A stretch of 64,000 nucleotides of DNA from JBDRMN01 sp043812055 (GTDB lineage: Bacteria > Patescibacteriota > Gracilibacteria > JAHISY01), in the NCBI GenBank assembly GCA_043812055.1, contig JBDRMN010000058.1, positions 1 to 64,000 on the forward strand, in the 5' to 3' direction. Under the pieces are notes generated by a model. The model made no database searches. It was not told the origin of the DNA and was given only the letters and a program-made list of their open reading frames with translations. Shown here in pieces: positions 7,592 to 16,116 of the stretch. Made by a program: the position numbers and the translations under genes. The stretch's first letter is position 1. The number at the start of each line of letters is the position of its first letter.

Positions 7592-8545
7592 ATGCCTGCT
7601 CTTCTGCTCCATGGCGAAAACAGCTATCTCTTGCGTCGCGAGGTTAGTTTGCTGGTAGCAGATTTCAAGAATGCAGAGGGCGATTTAAATCTGGCTATTC
7701 TGGACGGTCAGGGAACCGAAGAAGGTGAGATCATTTCTGCCTGTGAGACCCTGCCTTTTTTGGGCAGTTCCCGTCTCACGGTTGTGAGGGATTTTGATTT
7801 CAAGCACTCCGTACCCGGGCTCTCAAAATTTGTTGAAAATCTTCCTGAGCACTGCACCCTCGTCGTGACTACCCGGAAGGCCGATGCCCGCACTGTACTT
7901 TTCAAAGCCTTCAAGGCTCACGGTGAGATCCGGGAATTTCCTCCTTTGAAGCCAGCAGCTTTCCAGAAGTGGTTGGGAGAAGAGGCTAGTAGAACAGGAA
8001 CCCAGATTGACCCAGCTGCAGCAGAACTCTTGGCTACCTTCACTCTCGGCGATTGTGAAGCCGCGGTGAATGAGCTCAGCAAATTAAAAACTTATGCAGC
8101 CGGATCAATGCTTACCCGATCCGACGTGGATGCGCTCGTTCACCCCAATTTGCATACTTCCGTCTTCCGCCTCACTGACGCGATCGGTGAACGTCGAATC
8201 GAGAACGCTCTGGCTGATCTCCAGGATATCGTGAACCGTGGTGAAAATCTCATTCAAATCTTCTTCATGATCGTACGCCAGTTCCGGATCCTCATCACGC
8301 TGAGTGCCTTTCTGCCTAAACGTTTGCCGCCCAACGAAATTGCTCGACAACTCAAACTCCACCCCTTCGTCGTCCAAAACTCCCTTCGCCAGGTGAGGAA
8401 TTTTTCCCCGGAAGAGCTTCTGCGCTCCTATCAGCAGTTACTCAAAATCGATACTGCAGTGAAGCTCGGCAAGATCGGCTACAGCTCGGCTAGTCCGGGT
8501 GAGTTTGCGCTGGCGCTGGAAAAGTTTATCGTGAGCTTTGGATAG
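7592..8545 (+). CDS. holA: DNA polymerase III delta subunit
   Basis: A 317-residue clamp-loader subunit that opens the sliding clamp with the DnaX subunits. The opening LLLHGENSYLLRREV, the ACETLPFLGSSRLTVVRDF block and a C-terminal helical collar domain ending in EFALALEKFIV match HolA. As expected for delta, the Walker A motif is degenerate. A TTG directly precedes the ATG at 7592; I use the ATG. The gene begins 5 nt after the stop of the c-di-GMP gene, so it is probably co-transcribed. The partner gene dnaX is elsewhere in this window at 50103-51689. Confidence 0.9.
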   Translation: MPALLLHGENSYLLRREVSLLVADFKNAEGDLNLAILDGQGTEEGEIISACETLPFLGSSRLTVVRDFDFKHSVPGLSKFVENLPEHCTLVVTTRKADARTVLFKAFKAHGEIREFPPLKPAAFQKWLGEEASRTGTQIDPAAAELLATFTLGDCEAAVNELSKLKTYAAGSMLTRSDVDALVHPNLHTSVFRLTDAIGERRIENALADLQDIVNRGENLIQIFFMIVRQFRILITLSAFLPKRLPPNEIARQLKLHPFVVQNSLRQVRNFSPEELLRSYQQLLKIDTAVKLGKIGYSSASPGEFALALEKFIVSFG

Positions 8546-8690
8546 GCAGTTACCAGTTGCCAGTTGCCAGTGACTAGTAACTATTTTCGCCATAATCCTA
8601 ATATCTCCCAACATCTCTTAACATCTCCTAATCTCTCCCAGCCCAAAGACCCAAAGACTCGTAAATAAAGCATTTTCGTTGCAAAGTCCC
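8546..8690. repeat. Spacer of degenerate short tandem words
   Basis: This non-coding spacer is built from near-repeated words: CCAGTTGCCAGTTGCCAGTG, several CTCCTAATATCTCCCAACAT-like units and AAAGACCCAAAGAC. The same words recur in other spacers of the window (for example 28355-28390, 40586-40626, 55149-55263). No coding potential seen. Confidence 0.6.
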
Positions 8691-8702
8691 CTGTAACCCA
8701 AA

Positions 8703-8731
8703 TTGACAATCTGAGTGAAGGCGGGTAAAAT
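8703..8731 (+). promoter_or_regulatory. Strong sigma70-type promoter for the LysX-like gene
   Basis: TTGACA at 8703-8708 and TAAAAT at 8726-8731 are separated by exactly 17 bp. The ATG at 8741 is only 9 nt after the -10 box, and a GTG at 8732 is immediately adjacent, so the transcript should have little or no 5' leader. Confidence 0.8.
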
Positions 8732-8740
8732 GTGATCATT

Positions 8741-9598
8741 ATGAAGCTAGGAATTTTTTACTCCCACCCACGCACAGAAGAAAAAGCGCTTTTCGCTGCA
8801 GCGGAGGCTGACCCGGATGTTGAGCTTGTCAAAATCAAAGACAGTGAGCTTGAACTCGATCTCCACGAGAGCTCCCCTCTCTTGGATTGTGATGTAGTCC
8901 TGTTGCGAAGTGTTTCCCATACCAAAAATTTCTACGCAGCTAAGTTCCTCGAGGCCCAAGGGAAACGAGCGGTTAACGACTTTCAAACAATTGCTACCTG
9001 TGGCGACAAATTCCTCACCTCGATCCAGCTCGTGGAGCAGAAAGTTCCCACACCCAAAACCAAAGTCTGCTTCAGCGACGAACAGGCCCTGAAGACCATC
9101 GAAGAGTGGGGCTACCCGGTCGTACTGAAGCCGGTGCTGGGCAGCTGGGGCCGACTGCTGAGCAAGATTGATAATAAAGACGCTGCTGAAACCGTACTTG
9201 AACACAAAAAAGTCCTCGGGGGCATCGCCCATGCTAATATTTTTTATATCCAAGAGTTCATCGACAAAAAAGCCAAGCGGGACATCCGGGCAGCTGTGAT
9301 CGGTGACGAAGTGGTTGCGGCAATGTACCGGAAATCCGAACACTGGATTACGAACACCGCCCGAGGTGCTGATGTTGAGAATCTCAAAATTACAAAAGAA
9401 CTTGAGAAATTAGTTCTCAGCGCCACCAAAGCCGTCAGCGGCAAACCGGCCTTACTTGGTGTTGATTTAATCGAAACAAAAGAAGGCCTGAAAGTCGTGG
9501 AGGTAAATTCCGGTGTCGAATTTCATGGACTTGCCGAGGCAACAGATGTCGATATTCCGACGAAGATTATTGAGTTTTGCAAGAAACTCGCGGGCTAA
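8741..9598 (+). CDS. ATP-grasp ligase, LysX/RimK family
   Basis: A 285-residue ATP-grasp enzyme that should join an amino group to a carboxylate through an acyl-phosphate. Diagnostic stretches: KPVLGSWGRLLSKI (ATP-binding loop), AAVIGDEVVAAMYRKSEHWITNTARGA and the C-terminal EVNSGVEFHGL metal/ATP block. These are closest in style to LysX, which attaches alpha-aminoadipate to the carrier LysW in lysine biosynthesis. No LysW-like carrier or other lys genes are visible here, so a RimK-like modifier of another protein or peptide is a real alternative. ATG 8741 is chosen over GTG 8732 because it begins the conserved KLGIFYS strand. Its stop overlaps the end of a convergent small gene by 4 bp. Confidence 0.85.
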   Translation: MKLGIFYSHPRTEEKALFAAAEADPDVELVKIKDSELELDLHESSPLLDCDVVLLRSVSHTKNFYAAKFLEAQGKRAVNDFQTIATCGDKFLTSIQLVEQKVPTPKTKVCFSDEQALKTIEEWGYPVVLKPVLGSWGRLLSKIDNKDAAETVLEHKKVLGGIAHANIFYIQEFIDKKAKRDIRAAVIGDEVVAAMYRKSEHWITNTARGADVENLKITKELEKLVLSATKAVSGKPALLGVDLIETKEGLKVVEVNSGVEFHGLAEATDVDIPTKIIEFCKKLAG

Positions 9599-9891
9599 GC
9601 AAGATGCCTGCAGTCGAAAGGAGAACAACGCGGAGAGATCTCACCCATGAAAAGCTCTCTTAATTCTTGCACCTGAGCAAAATCTTTAACTGTTACGACA
9701 ACTTTCAAAACGTCCGGCAACCAGACTGTTTCTCCTGACCGATCCAAAAGATGAAGTTGTTCAATCTTTATATGATTACTACCTGCAATCTTTTTGACTG
9801 CTCTTCTGATTTCAAGTTTTAAGCGCCTCCATATTTCAAAAGTTACTTCCCACCTCTGAAAATTGAGTTCGGCAAATTTTTCAGATTCCAT
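9595..9891 (-). CDS. Hypothetical 98-residue protein
   Basis: I recognise no family with confidence. The protein is mixed alpha/beta in appearance: a charged helical N-terminal half (WEVTFEIWRRLKLEIRRAVKKI) and a VVVTVKDFAQVQELRELF stretch, vaguely like small nucleotidyltransferase-type domains. ATG 9891 is the most plausible start because longer frames would run over the gatB promoter at 9948. The 3' end overlaps the stop of the convergent LysX-like gene by 4 bp. Real-gene status is moderately supported. Confidence 0.5.
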   Translation of the reverse strand: MESEKFAELNFQRWEVTFEIWRRLKLEIRRAVKKIAGSNHIKIEQLHLLDRSGETVWLPDVLKVVVTVKDFAQVQELRELFMGEISPRCSPFDCRHLA

Positions 9892-9947
9892 TTGAAGTTT
9901 AAAGTACTGAAATCTAGCAAATCGCCCTTTGCTTCTCAAGTTTTTGT

Positions 9948-9953
9948 TAAAAT
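9948..9953 (+). promoter_or_regulatory. -10 box for gatB, near-leaderless
   Basis: TAAAAT at 9948-9953 lies 8 nt before the gatB ATG at 9962, with the same TAAAATCCCTC context seen before argS. No Shine-Dalgarno fits in the remaining space. Confidence 0.55.
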
Positions 9954-9961
9954 CCCTCGGT

Positions 9962-11392
9962 ATGGAGCTTGAGGCAATCATTGGTCTCGAAATTCACGCG
10001 CAGGTCGCGACGAAGACGAAGATGTTCTGCAGTTGTGACAACGAAGCGTTTGGTGCGGAACCGAACTCGCGAATCTGCCCCATCTGCACCGGCCACCCCG
10101 GTGTGCTGCCTGTGCCGAACAAGAAAGCGCTTGAGCTTGGCGTCAAAGCAGCTCTGGCACTCGGCTGCGAAATTCCCGAACATTCCAAGTTCGACCGAAA
10201 GAATTATTTTTACCCCGATCTTCCTTACGGCTACCAGATTTCCCAGTTCGACGAGCCGATTTCAAAGAATGGCAACATCGAAATCGAGGTGAATGGTGAA
10301 CAAAAACAAATTGGGATCACCCGTCTGCACCTGGAAAATGACGCCGGGAAGTTAACACATGCTGGCAATTTTTCTTTCTGTGATTACAATCGCGCCGGTA
10401 CCCCTTTGATGGAAATCGTGAGTGAGCCGGATTTGCGCAGTGCGGAAGAGGCCAGAATTTTTGCGGAAGAAATTCAGCGCATCCTGCAGTTTGTCGGTTC
10501 CAGTAACGCCGACATGTACCGCGGCGAGATGCGTTTCGATGCTTCGGTAAGTCTGCGGGAAAAAGGTTCGACTGAGCTAAACGCGCGAGCGGAAGTCAAA
10601 AACCTGAACTCCTTCAAAGCTCTCGAATCCGCAATCACACATGAGATTGAACGCCAACAGAAACTCTGGGAAGCCGGGCAGCAACCGGAAAAAGATTCCA
10701 CCGTCGGCTGGGACGACGATGCGCAGGAGACTTACCTCATGCGCGAAAAAGAATCCGCCAGCGATTACCGTTACTTCCCTGAACCCGATATTCCCCCGCT
10801 AGAGATTCCGAAGAAACAAGTCGAGCGGTGGAGGAAAGAGTTACCCGAACTTCCGATCGCCACCCGGGAGAGATTGATCCGAGAGCATGGTGTGAGTGAA
10901 CAGGATTCCCAGACTCTCACGAGCTCGAAGGCACTACTTAGTTACTTCGAAAAGGTTGTCGAGGTTTCGGGAGACGCGAAGAAGTCAGCTGGCTGGGTTT
11001 TGTCTGAACTCCTCGCTCGAGTCAAAGAAAATGAAACCTCCATTACAGAACAAAAAATCTCAGCGGAAAATCTGGGTAAACTCGTGAAACTTATCGCGAG
11101 CAACAAAATTTCCGGCAAGATCGGTAAAGAGATTTTCCCGGAGATGTGGGAAACGAATGCGGATCCGGAGAAGATTATTGAAAGTAAGGGACTGAAACAA
11201 ATTTCCGACACGGGTGAGATCGAGAAGTTTGTGGAACAAGCCATCGCCAACAATGCCTCCGCAGTTGAAGATTTCAAGAACGGCAAAGAGAAGGCGCTGG
11301 GGCGCATCGTGGGAGAAGTGATGCAGCTCTCGAAGGGCCAGGCGAATCCGGGAATGGTGAATGAGTTGTTGAAGAAAAAACTAGACAAATGA
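9962..11392 (+). CDS. gatB: Aspartyl/glutamyl-tRNA amidotransferase subunit B
   Basis: A 476-residue GatB, which phosphorylates Glu-tRNA(Gln) or Asp-tRNA(Asn) and transfers ammonia from GatA to make the amide. The opening GLEIHAQVATKTKMFC, the CPICTGHPGVLPVPN cysteine block, the NRAGTPLMEIVSEPD motif and the C-terminal GatB/YqeY helical domain ending in KGQANPGMVNELLKKKL are all present. Length is normal. ATG 9962 fits the conserved start and the promoter box. gatA and gatC are not in the window. The stop overlaps a following 52-residue gene (ATGA). Confidence 0.97.
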   Translation: MELEAIIGLEIHAQVATKTKMFCSCDNEAFGAEPNSRICPICTGHPGVLPVPNKKALELGVKAALALGCEIPEHSKFDRKNYFYPDLPYGYQISQFDEPISKNGNIEIEVNGEQKQIGITRLHLENDAGKLTHAGNFSFCDYNRAGTPLMEIVSEPDLRSAEEARIFAEEIQRILQFVGSSNADMYRGEMRFDASVSLREKGSTELNARAEVKNLNSFKALESAITHEIERQQKLWEAGQQPEKDSTVGWDDDAQETYLMREKESASDYRYFPEPDIPPLEIPKKQVERWRKELPELPIATRERLIREHGVSEQDSQTLTSSKALLSYFEKVVEVSGDAKKSAGWVLSELLARVKENETSITEQKISAENLGKLVKLIASNKISGKIGKEIFPEMWETNADPEKIIESKGLKQISDTGEIEKFVEQAIANNASAVEDFKNGKEKALGRIVGEVMQLSKGQANPGMVNELLKKKLDK

Positions 11393-11547
11393 AAGTAGCC
11401 CATGATGCAACCGCCAACGCCTCTTATCTTCATTTAAGCAAAAAACCGATAGTCAAAACTATAGGTTTTTCAGAATATTGCTTCATAGATTTAGATAAAG
11501 AAAAAGAGGTGGTAGGAATAGAAATACTTTTTTCAAAAAAGGGCTAA
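11389..11547 (+). CDS. DUF2283-family small protein
   Basis: A 52-residue protein overlapping the gatB stop by 4 nt (ATGA). It matches the DUF2283 pattern of a short beta-rich protein: MKVAHDATANASYLHLS at the start and FIDLDKEKEVVGIEILF near the end, corresponding to the family's 'YD..ADALY..L' and 'vDyd..g.vvGIEil' motifs. Such proteins are often found near toxin-like or mobile genes, but no partner is visible. Oddity: AAAAAACC-ATAG at 11440-11452 and CTAT-GGTTTTT at 11459-11470 form a terminator-like hairpin inside the gene, which could also end the gatB transcript. Function unknown. Confidence 0.7.
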   Translation: MKVAHDATANASYLHLSKKPIVKTIGFSEYCFIDLDKEKEVVGIEILFSKKG

Positions 11548-11584
11548 TTAAGTTTAGGATTTGGAATTTAGAATTTATTTGCTT

Positions 11585-11626
11585 GCCCGCCGTAGCTCGA
11601 GTGAAACGAAAAGTGAAGGTGGGGGA
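11585..11626. repeat. Palindromic element, GCCGTAG family, intergenic copy
   Basis: The element runs GCCCGCCGTAGCTCGAG, variable middle, GTGAAGGTGGGGGA. It shares ends with elements at 29784-29823, 50543-50580 (inside dnaX) and 61035-61064. The outer CCCGCC/GGTGGG arms can pair. Confidence 0.6.
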
Positions 11627-11715
11627 TTTGGAAATTAAAGCCCTGGCAATATTGCAAAATCTCAACCCCAAAACAAACTTGCCAGCAGCTCCCTTTTGAA
11701 TTAAATTTGTATTCG

Positions 11716-11979
11716 ATGTTTGAAACCTCCAAAGACATTCTCAATATTGTCCTCGCCGTTGGCTTCGGTCTAATCGCGGTTTTCCTTTCGATTGCGCTCT
11801 TTTACGCAATCTTCGTCCTCCGTGATATCGGCGAAACGACAAAGGCAATGCGCAAGCTCGCCAGGCAAGCCAACAACATGATCATTCAGCCGGCGAAATT
11901 TATGACCTTCCTCTTTGGCAAAGCACGGGTAATCGCCGATTTGGTTGAAAAGAGTGTTAGTAAAAAGATAAAAAAATAG
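11716..11979 (+). CDS. Small membrane protein
   Basis: An 87-residue protein with one strongly hydrophobic segment at residues ~10-35 (VLAVGFGLIAVFLSIALFYAIFVL) followed by a basic amphipathic C-terminal half. This resembles DUF948-type or other small inner-membrane proteins, but I cannot assign a family. ATG 11716 is preferred over an upstream TTG. Flanking DNA is repeat-rich spacer on both sides. Confidence 0.65.
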   Translation: MFETSKDILNIVLAVGFGLIAVFLSIALFYAIFVLRDIGETTKAMRKLARQANNMIIQPAKFMTFLFGKARVIADLVEKSVSKKIKK

Positions 11980-11996
11980 TGATTCTCAGAGCAGGC

Positions 11997-12158
11997 AGAA
12001 TATAGGATTAAGGATATAGAATTAAGGATTAAGAGCCCCTCTTCGCCAAGACTACGAAGATCAAGCCAGGAACCTAAAGACGAAATAACGAAGTAACGAG
12101 GTAACGGAACCAAGAACCAAGAACTGGGAACCAGAGACCACACTAGGTAACCAAATAA
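11997..12158. repeat. Spacer of degenerate short tandem words
   Basis: Non-coding DNA made of successive word families: GGATTAAGGATATAGAATTA, then CGAAATAACGAAGTAACGAG, then AACCAAGAACCAAGAACTGG, then TAACCAAATAACTAATTAAC. The first and last families recur at 34904-35110, and the first also (inverted) at 53070-53105. Confidence 0.6.
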
Positions 12159-12989
12159 CTAATTAACTAATCCCCGGTAAGCCGTCAGAATTTTTCGCCA
12201 GTCCTCAATCTCCAAGTCTTCTGGCCGTTTTTCGAGATTGATTCCAGCGTCTTCCAAGATCTGTTCGGCAACTTCCTTTTTTTGAGGCAAGCCAGAAGCG
12301 AAACTGCCGCGAATCTTTTTGCGAGGAGAATGAAAACCTGCATGCATGATCTGAAAAAAATCAGGTAAATCTTTTTCCGAAACGGCAGCTTGTTGCCTGG
12401 ACACAATCTTGAGAATCGCCGAATCAACTTTCGGTGACGGCAGGAAACTCTCCGCTTTCACAATCTCGACAATCTCAGGATCTGCGAAGATCTTCACTTC
12501 GAGCGCCAGCACGGAAAGTTTCTGGGGATCACAGATTTTCTCCGCTACTTCCCTCTGAACGAGTAGCACAGCCAAGCTGGGTCGGATCATCGTCTCTACA
12601 AAAAACTGGCGCAAGATCGGCGAGGTCAGATAGTACGGAATATTCGCTACCAGCTTGTAGTCTCTTGCAGGGGGTGTGAACTTGCGCACATCCAGATTCT
12701 GCAAATCAACATTCGTGAGCCCTTTTAAGTTTTCCTGAAGAACCGGAAAAATATTGCGGTCGAATTCGAGAGCCGTAACTGCTCGTGAACGCCCCGCCAA
12801 TTCACGGGTGAGCGTCCCCACCCCCGCCCCGATCTCGATAACTTCGTCTGAATCTTTCAGCTCAGCAGCATCGACAATCTTCTGCAAGATTTCCTCGTCA
12901 ACCAAGAAGTTCTGTCCCAAAGCGTGATCCGGCTTGAGGCTATGCTTTCGCAGAAAGCTTTCGAGCTCTAGAGAGTCACAAAGTTTCAT
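12159..12989 (-). CDS. rsmA: 16S rRNA adenine dimethyltransferase (KsgA/RsmA)
   Basis: A 276-residue SAM-dependent enzyme that dimethylates the two adjacent adenines in helix 45 of 16S rRNA during small-subunit maturation. Motifs: ALGQNFLVD near 24-32, the SAM-binding VIEIGAGVGTLTREL near 50-64, ALEFD near 75, and the catalytic NIPYYLTSPI near 115-124. The C-terminal helical domain is complete. This is one of the few genes with a Shine-Dalgarno-like AAGGA, 8 nt before the ATG. The next gene upstream on the same strand is the YggU-like gene, 40 bp away. Confidence 0.96.
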   Translation of the reverse strand: MKLCDSLELESFLRKHSLKPDHALGQNFLVDEEILQKIVDAAELKDSDEVIEIGAGVGTLTRELAGRSRAVTALEFDRNIFPVLQENLKGLTNVDLQNLDVRKFTPPARDYKLVANIPYYLTSPILRQFFVETMIRPSLAVLLVQREVAEKICDPQKLSVLALEVKIFADPEIVEIVKAESFLPSPKVDSAILKIVSRQQAAVSEKDLPDFFQIMHAGFHSPRKKIRGSFASGLPQKKEVAEQILEDAGINLEKRPEDLEIEDWRKILTAYRGLVN

Positions 12990-13029
12990 AAAAAAATCCT
13001 TACAAGCTTTAGCAACCTTACACCCTTTA

Positions 13030-13308
13030 TTAACCTTCTTTGAGGATACGAATCAGCTTGAGAGGATCAGTTGCCCCAGAAATAATTTCCACATTCTCCT
13101 TAGCTACTTCAAATTCTTCCGCCAGGAAGCTCTTTAATTCTTTGTTGGCTCGGCCTTTCTCCGGAACTGCCGCCACCCGAATCTTCAAAGTCTCTTCATC
13201 GAGAAATCCGACAATCGCATTCCCCGCTGAGCGTGGAATTACCTTCACGCGCAAAGTGAGCCTGCCTGTCTTTTCGAATTCGGCAAAAAGATCATTGAGT
13301 GTTTTCAT
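13030..13308 (-). CDS. DUF167/YggU-family protein
   Basis: A 92-residue small alpha/beta protein of the UPF0235 (YggU) family, of unknown biochemical role. Typical stretches are LTLRVKVIPRSAGNAIVG, the LKIRVAAVPEKGRANKELKSFLA block (the most conserved part of the family) and a C-terminal VEIISGATDPLKLIRI. ATG 13308 fits the family start; a longer frame would run through palindromic repeats at 13371-13449. It probably shares a transcript with rsmA. Confidence 0.88.
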   Translation of the reverse strand: MKTLNDLFAEFEKTGRLTLRVKVIPRSAGNAIVGFLDEETLKIRVAAVPEKGRANKELKSFLAEEFEVAKENVEIISGATDPLKLIRILKEG

Positions 13309-13370
13309 ACCCGCGAGCTTACAAAATTTATCTCTCTTGTGCCACACCATTGGCGAATTAACGAAACACC

Positions 13371-13449
13371 GTACAGGCAATTCACGAATTGCCTCTCTGG
13401 ATATAATTGCCTCTACAGATATCAGTACGGGCAATTCACGAATTGCCTC
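13371..13449. repeat. Two direct copies of a 20-bp palindrome
   Basis: AGGCAATTCACGAATTGCCT at 13375-13394 is an inverted repeat with 9-bp arms and an AC centre. It recurs 54 bp later as GGGCAATTCACGAATTGCCT. Both are preceded by GTAC and followed by a C. A related CTGGATATAATTGCCTCTAC lies between them. Confidence 0.75.
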
Positions 13450-13497
13450 TTCGAATAGAATCGCCCCTCCTAAATTTTCTCAATAATCCTAATCATC

Positions 13498-14154
13498 CTA
13501 ACCCAAGCGTTTCCTCCGCCACTCCCGAATCTTCGCATGATTTCCTTCCAATAAAACTTTCGGCACTTTCAGCCCCCGGAAGTCTTCCGGTCGCGTGTAG
13601 TGTGGGTATTCTTTTTTACGATCCAGCTTTTTCGAAAAACTCTCCTCTTCGACACTTTCATTTTTACCGACCACTCCGGGGATCAGTCGAGCAAGCACAT
13701 CGATGAAAACCATTGCCGGCAGTTCGCCGCCGGTGAGAACGTAATCCCCTAGCGAGATCTCATAATCCACGAGTGAGTCAATGAAACGTTGATCCACCCC
13801 CTCGTAGTGTCCGCAAACAAGGATCACGCGTTTCAGCCTCTTGGCAAAGTCTTCCGCCAACGGTTGCGTTAACCGCTTACCGCGGGGTGAAAAGTAAATC
13901 ACTGGAATCTTCTTTTTACTCCGACCCTTAATACGCTTCACCGCATCAAAAAGCGGCTGACACTGCAGCACCATTCCCGCACCACCGCCAAAAGGCTTAT
14001 CGTCCACCTTCCGCCACTTGTTCTGGGCAAAGTCCCGCAGCTGGTGCAACTTGATCTGGACTTTCCTGAGCTTCTGTCCCCGTGCGAGAATGCTCGAACT
14101 GAGAACCGAGCTGAAACTCTCCGGAAAAAGCGTGATGACGTCAATTTGCAGCAT
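13498..14154 (-). CDS. trmD: tRNA (guanine-37 N1) methyltransferase
   Basis: A 218-residue SPOUT-class enzyme that methylates G37 next to the anticodon and so prevents frameshifting. The start IDVITLFPESF, the DDKPFGGGAGMV motif, VCGHYEGVDQRF and the trefoil-knot segment EISLGDYVLTGGELPAMV are intact, as is the C-terminal YTRPEDFRGLKVPKVLLEGNHAKI. The start codon lies 6 nt after a TAAAAT box. It is divergent from the hypothetical gene at 14226. Confidence 0.96.
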   Translation of the reverse strand: MLQIDVITLFPESFSSVLSSSILARGQKLRKVQIKLHQLRDFAQNKWRKVDDKPFGGGAGMVLQCQPLFDAVKRIKGRSKKKIPVIYFSPRGKRLTQPLAEDFAKRLKRVILVCGHYEGVDQRFIDSLVDYEISLGDYVLTGGELPAMVFIDVLARLIPGVVGKNESVEEESFSKKLDRKKEYPHYTRPEDFRGLKVPKVLLEGNHAKIREWRRKRLG

Positions 14155-14160
14155 GCGGGG

Positions 14161-14166
14161 ATTTTA
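14161..14166 (-). promoter_or_regulatory. -10 box for trmD, leaderless configuration
   Basis: On the minus strand TAAAAT, six bases (CCCCGC), then the trmD ATG: the same arrangement and spacing as at argS. Confidence 0.55.
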
Positions 14167-14225
14167 ACAAAAAAGGATTTTATTAATTTAATTCTAGTAC
14201 TAAAATTAAACCTTATCCTAAAACC

Positions 14226-14726
14226 ATGGACGTTGATACACTTCCAGCTAATAGTAAAAAAGAGGCTGAACCGTTTAACCAACTCAAAAAACTAATCCGT
14301 TTGCTTGAGGAAATCAGCAGACTCCAAGAAAAGTTACTATCAGCAGCAGGACAACACAGTAACGAGAAATGCAGGATTAGAGATATAGTCTTCCAGCTAT
14401 GGCGAGAGATTTGGAATTGGAAGACGACTTTTCAGGATTCAGATCGTAATGATCGTCTGGCACTTTGGAACACGACTAATCAGCTCTTCCCCCTACAAAG
14501 AGTAATGCCAGATGTCCTATTGATTCCGATATGGGACAAAGATCAAGTCGAGAAAATAAAAAGGGTGTTGGAGTTAATCAACGAGAGTTTAATAGAAGCA
14601 ACTCGTTGTGGTGCAGATACTCGAAAAGAGATATCTGAAGCACTCCCAATTTTAAAAGAAGCCGAGAGTGAACAATCACCCAAAGACCCAAAACCCATTT
14701 TACCCCCGTCAGAGTTTCCACAGTAA
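14226..14726 (+). CDS. Hypothetical helical protein
   Basis: A 166-residue protein of unknown function with no membrane segment. Residues ~20-50 (LKKLIRLLEEISRLQEKLLSA) have heptad-like spacing typical of a coiled coil, and the remainder looks helical. The last ~20 residues are Pro/Lys-rich, and their DNA (CACCCAAAGACCCAAAACCC) matches the AAAGACCCA spacer word family, so the tail may have been created by spacer repeats. No recognised domain. Confidence 0.65.
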   Translation: MDVDTLPANSKKEAEPFNQLKKLIRLLEEISRLQEKLLSAAGQHSNEKCRIRDIVFQLWREIWNWKTTFQDSDRNDRLALWNTTNQLFPLQRVMPDVLLIPIWDKDQVEKIKRVLELINESLIEATRCGADTRKEISEALPILKEAESEQSPKDPKPILPPSEFPQ

Positions 14727-14882
14727 CTCTGATGCTCAGGATCCAGAACTAGGAGCGGCAGAGTCCACTTCATGAGACTTTGCCAGAGAGTAAAGGCATG
14801 TCCGCAATTTTTCACCTTGTAAAATAAAAGCAGAGCTCTCGCCCCACCTTTTATTAACACCAACACTATCCACTAACACTAA

Positions 14883-16037
14883 TTACTTTTTCATCTTCTT
14901 CCTGATAAACGCCGGGATCTCCAGCTCCTCATCTGCGGCCTCGGGGGAACGCATCGAACCAGCCGGACGGCCCGCCATAAGGTTGCGCTTGGCTTGTGCA
15001 GCAATGGCGGATTCTTTGCTGAAGCCTGTGGCGATCACGGTAATCTTGATCTCGCCCGTGTAGCTATCGTCGATCACTGCACCGAAGATGATATTGGCTC
15101 CCGGATCAGCGGCGGCAGTAATGACTTTCGCGGCTTCATCCACTTCGAACATCGACAGATCATTACCGCCGGTAATATTGAAAAGTAAGCCTTTCGCCCC
15201 ATCAATCTCCTGCTCGAGTAACGGTGAATCAATCGCCGCCCGGGCTGCTTCCACCGCCCGATTCTCGCCGGTACCGTAACCGATGCCCATCAGGGCTGAA
15301 CCGGCATTTTGCATGATATTTCGTACATCCGCGAAGTCGACATTGATCATCCCGTGGACAGTAATCAGATCCGAGATACCCTGCACACCCTGGCGCAGTA
15401 CGTCATCGACAACAGTGAAGGCATCGTGGATTGGAGTCTTTTTGTCGATGATCGAAAGAATCTTGTCATTGGGAATCGTGATGAGAGTATCCACTTTGTC
15501 CTTCAGCTCTTCGATCCCCATGTCCGCCCGCTCCCGACGCTTCTCTCCTTCGAAAGCAAACGGTCGCGTTACGACCGCCACAGTGAGGGCTCCGCTTTCT
15601 TTCGCCGCCTCGGCAATCACCGGCGACGCACCCGTACCGGTACCACCACCCATACCACAAGTGATGAAAACCATATCCGCATTCTCGAAATGAGAACGGA
15701 TTTCCTCCGAACTCTCTTCGGCCGCCTTTTTGCCCAGAGTCGCGTCCGAGCCAGCCCCCAGTCCCTTCGTCGTACCTTTACCGATATTAATCTTTGTCGG
15801 AGCGTTATTGTGATAAAGCGCCTGAGCGTCGGTATTGATCGCCACGAAATCAACTCCACTGACCTGAGCCTTGATCATTCGGTTGATGGCATTGCTGCCC
15901 GAACCACCGAGACCAAACACTTTGATCTTGGCCACCGGCGAGATGCCCGGACTCACTTCCTGAGCCGAGGAATCATCGGATTTCGAGGCTGGCCTGCCAC
16001 CGAAAAGGTTTTTGAGACTATCAGAAGACATTTGCAT
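14883..16037 (-). CDS. ftsZ: Cell division protein FtsZ
   Basis: A 384-residue tubulin homologue that polymerises with GTP into the division ring. Motifs: [15 protein letters not shown] near residue 40, the tubulin signature [13 protein letters not shown] near 127-139, the [11 protein letters not shown] region, and a conserved C-terminal peptide [13 protein letters not shown], which in other bacteria binds FtsA and related partners. The linker before this tail is short. It lies directly downstream of ftsA (79-bp gap) on the same strand, the classic division-operon order. Confidence 0.98.
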   Translation of the reverse strand: MQMSSDSLKNLFGGRPASKSDDSSAQEVSPGISPVAKIKVFGLGGSGSNAINRMIKAQVSGVDFVAINTDAQALYHNNAPTKINIGKGTTKGLGAGSDATLGKKAAEESSEEIRSHFENADMVFITCGMGGGTGTGASPVIAEAAKESGALTVAVVTRPFAFEGEKRRERADMGIEELKDKVDTLITIPNDKILSIIDKKTPIHDAFTVVDDVLRQGVQGISDLITVHGMINVDFADVRNIMQNAGSALMGIGYGTGENRAVEAARAAIDSPLLEQEIDGAKGLLFNITGGNDLSMFEVDEAAKVITAAADPGANIIFGAVIDDSYTGEIKITVIATGFSKESAIAAQAKRNLMAGRPAGSMRSPEAADEELEIPAFIRKKMKK

Positions 16038-16116
16038 GGGGGGTTATGGTTTAGATTTTAGAGTTAAAGTTTGGGAACAGGAAATTTTTGTTGAGTAATT
16101 TTTGTGACTGTCAAAA

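Noticed and set aside
13371..13449. CRISPR-like pair of repeats
   Set aside because: Only two repeats, each internally palindromic, with related rather than unique sequence between them and no cas genes in the window.
15309..16061. 250-codon frame opposite ftsZ
   Set aside because: Antisense to the conserved FtsZ GTPase; Arg/His-rich translation typical of shadow frames in GC-rich codon positions.
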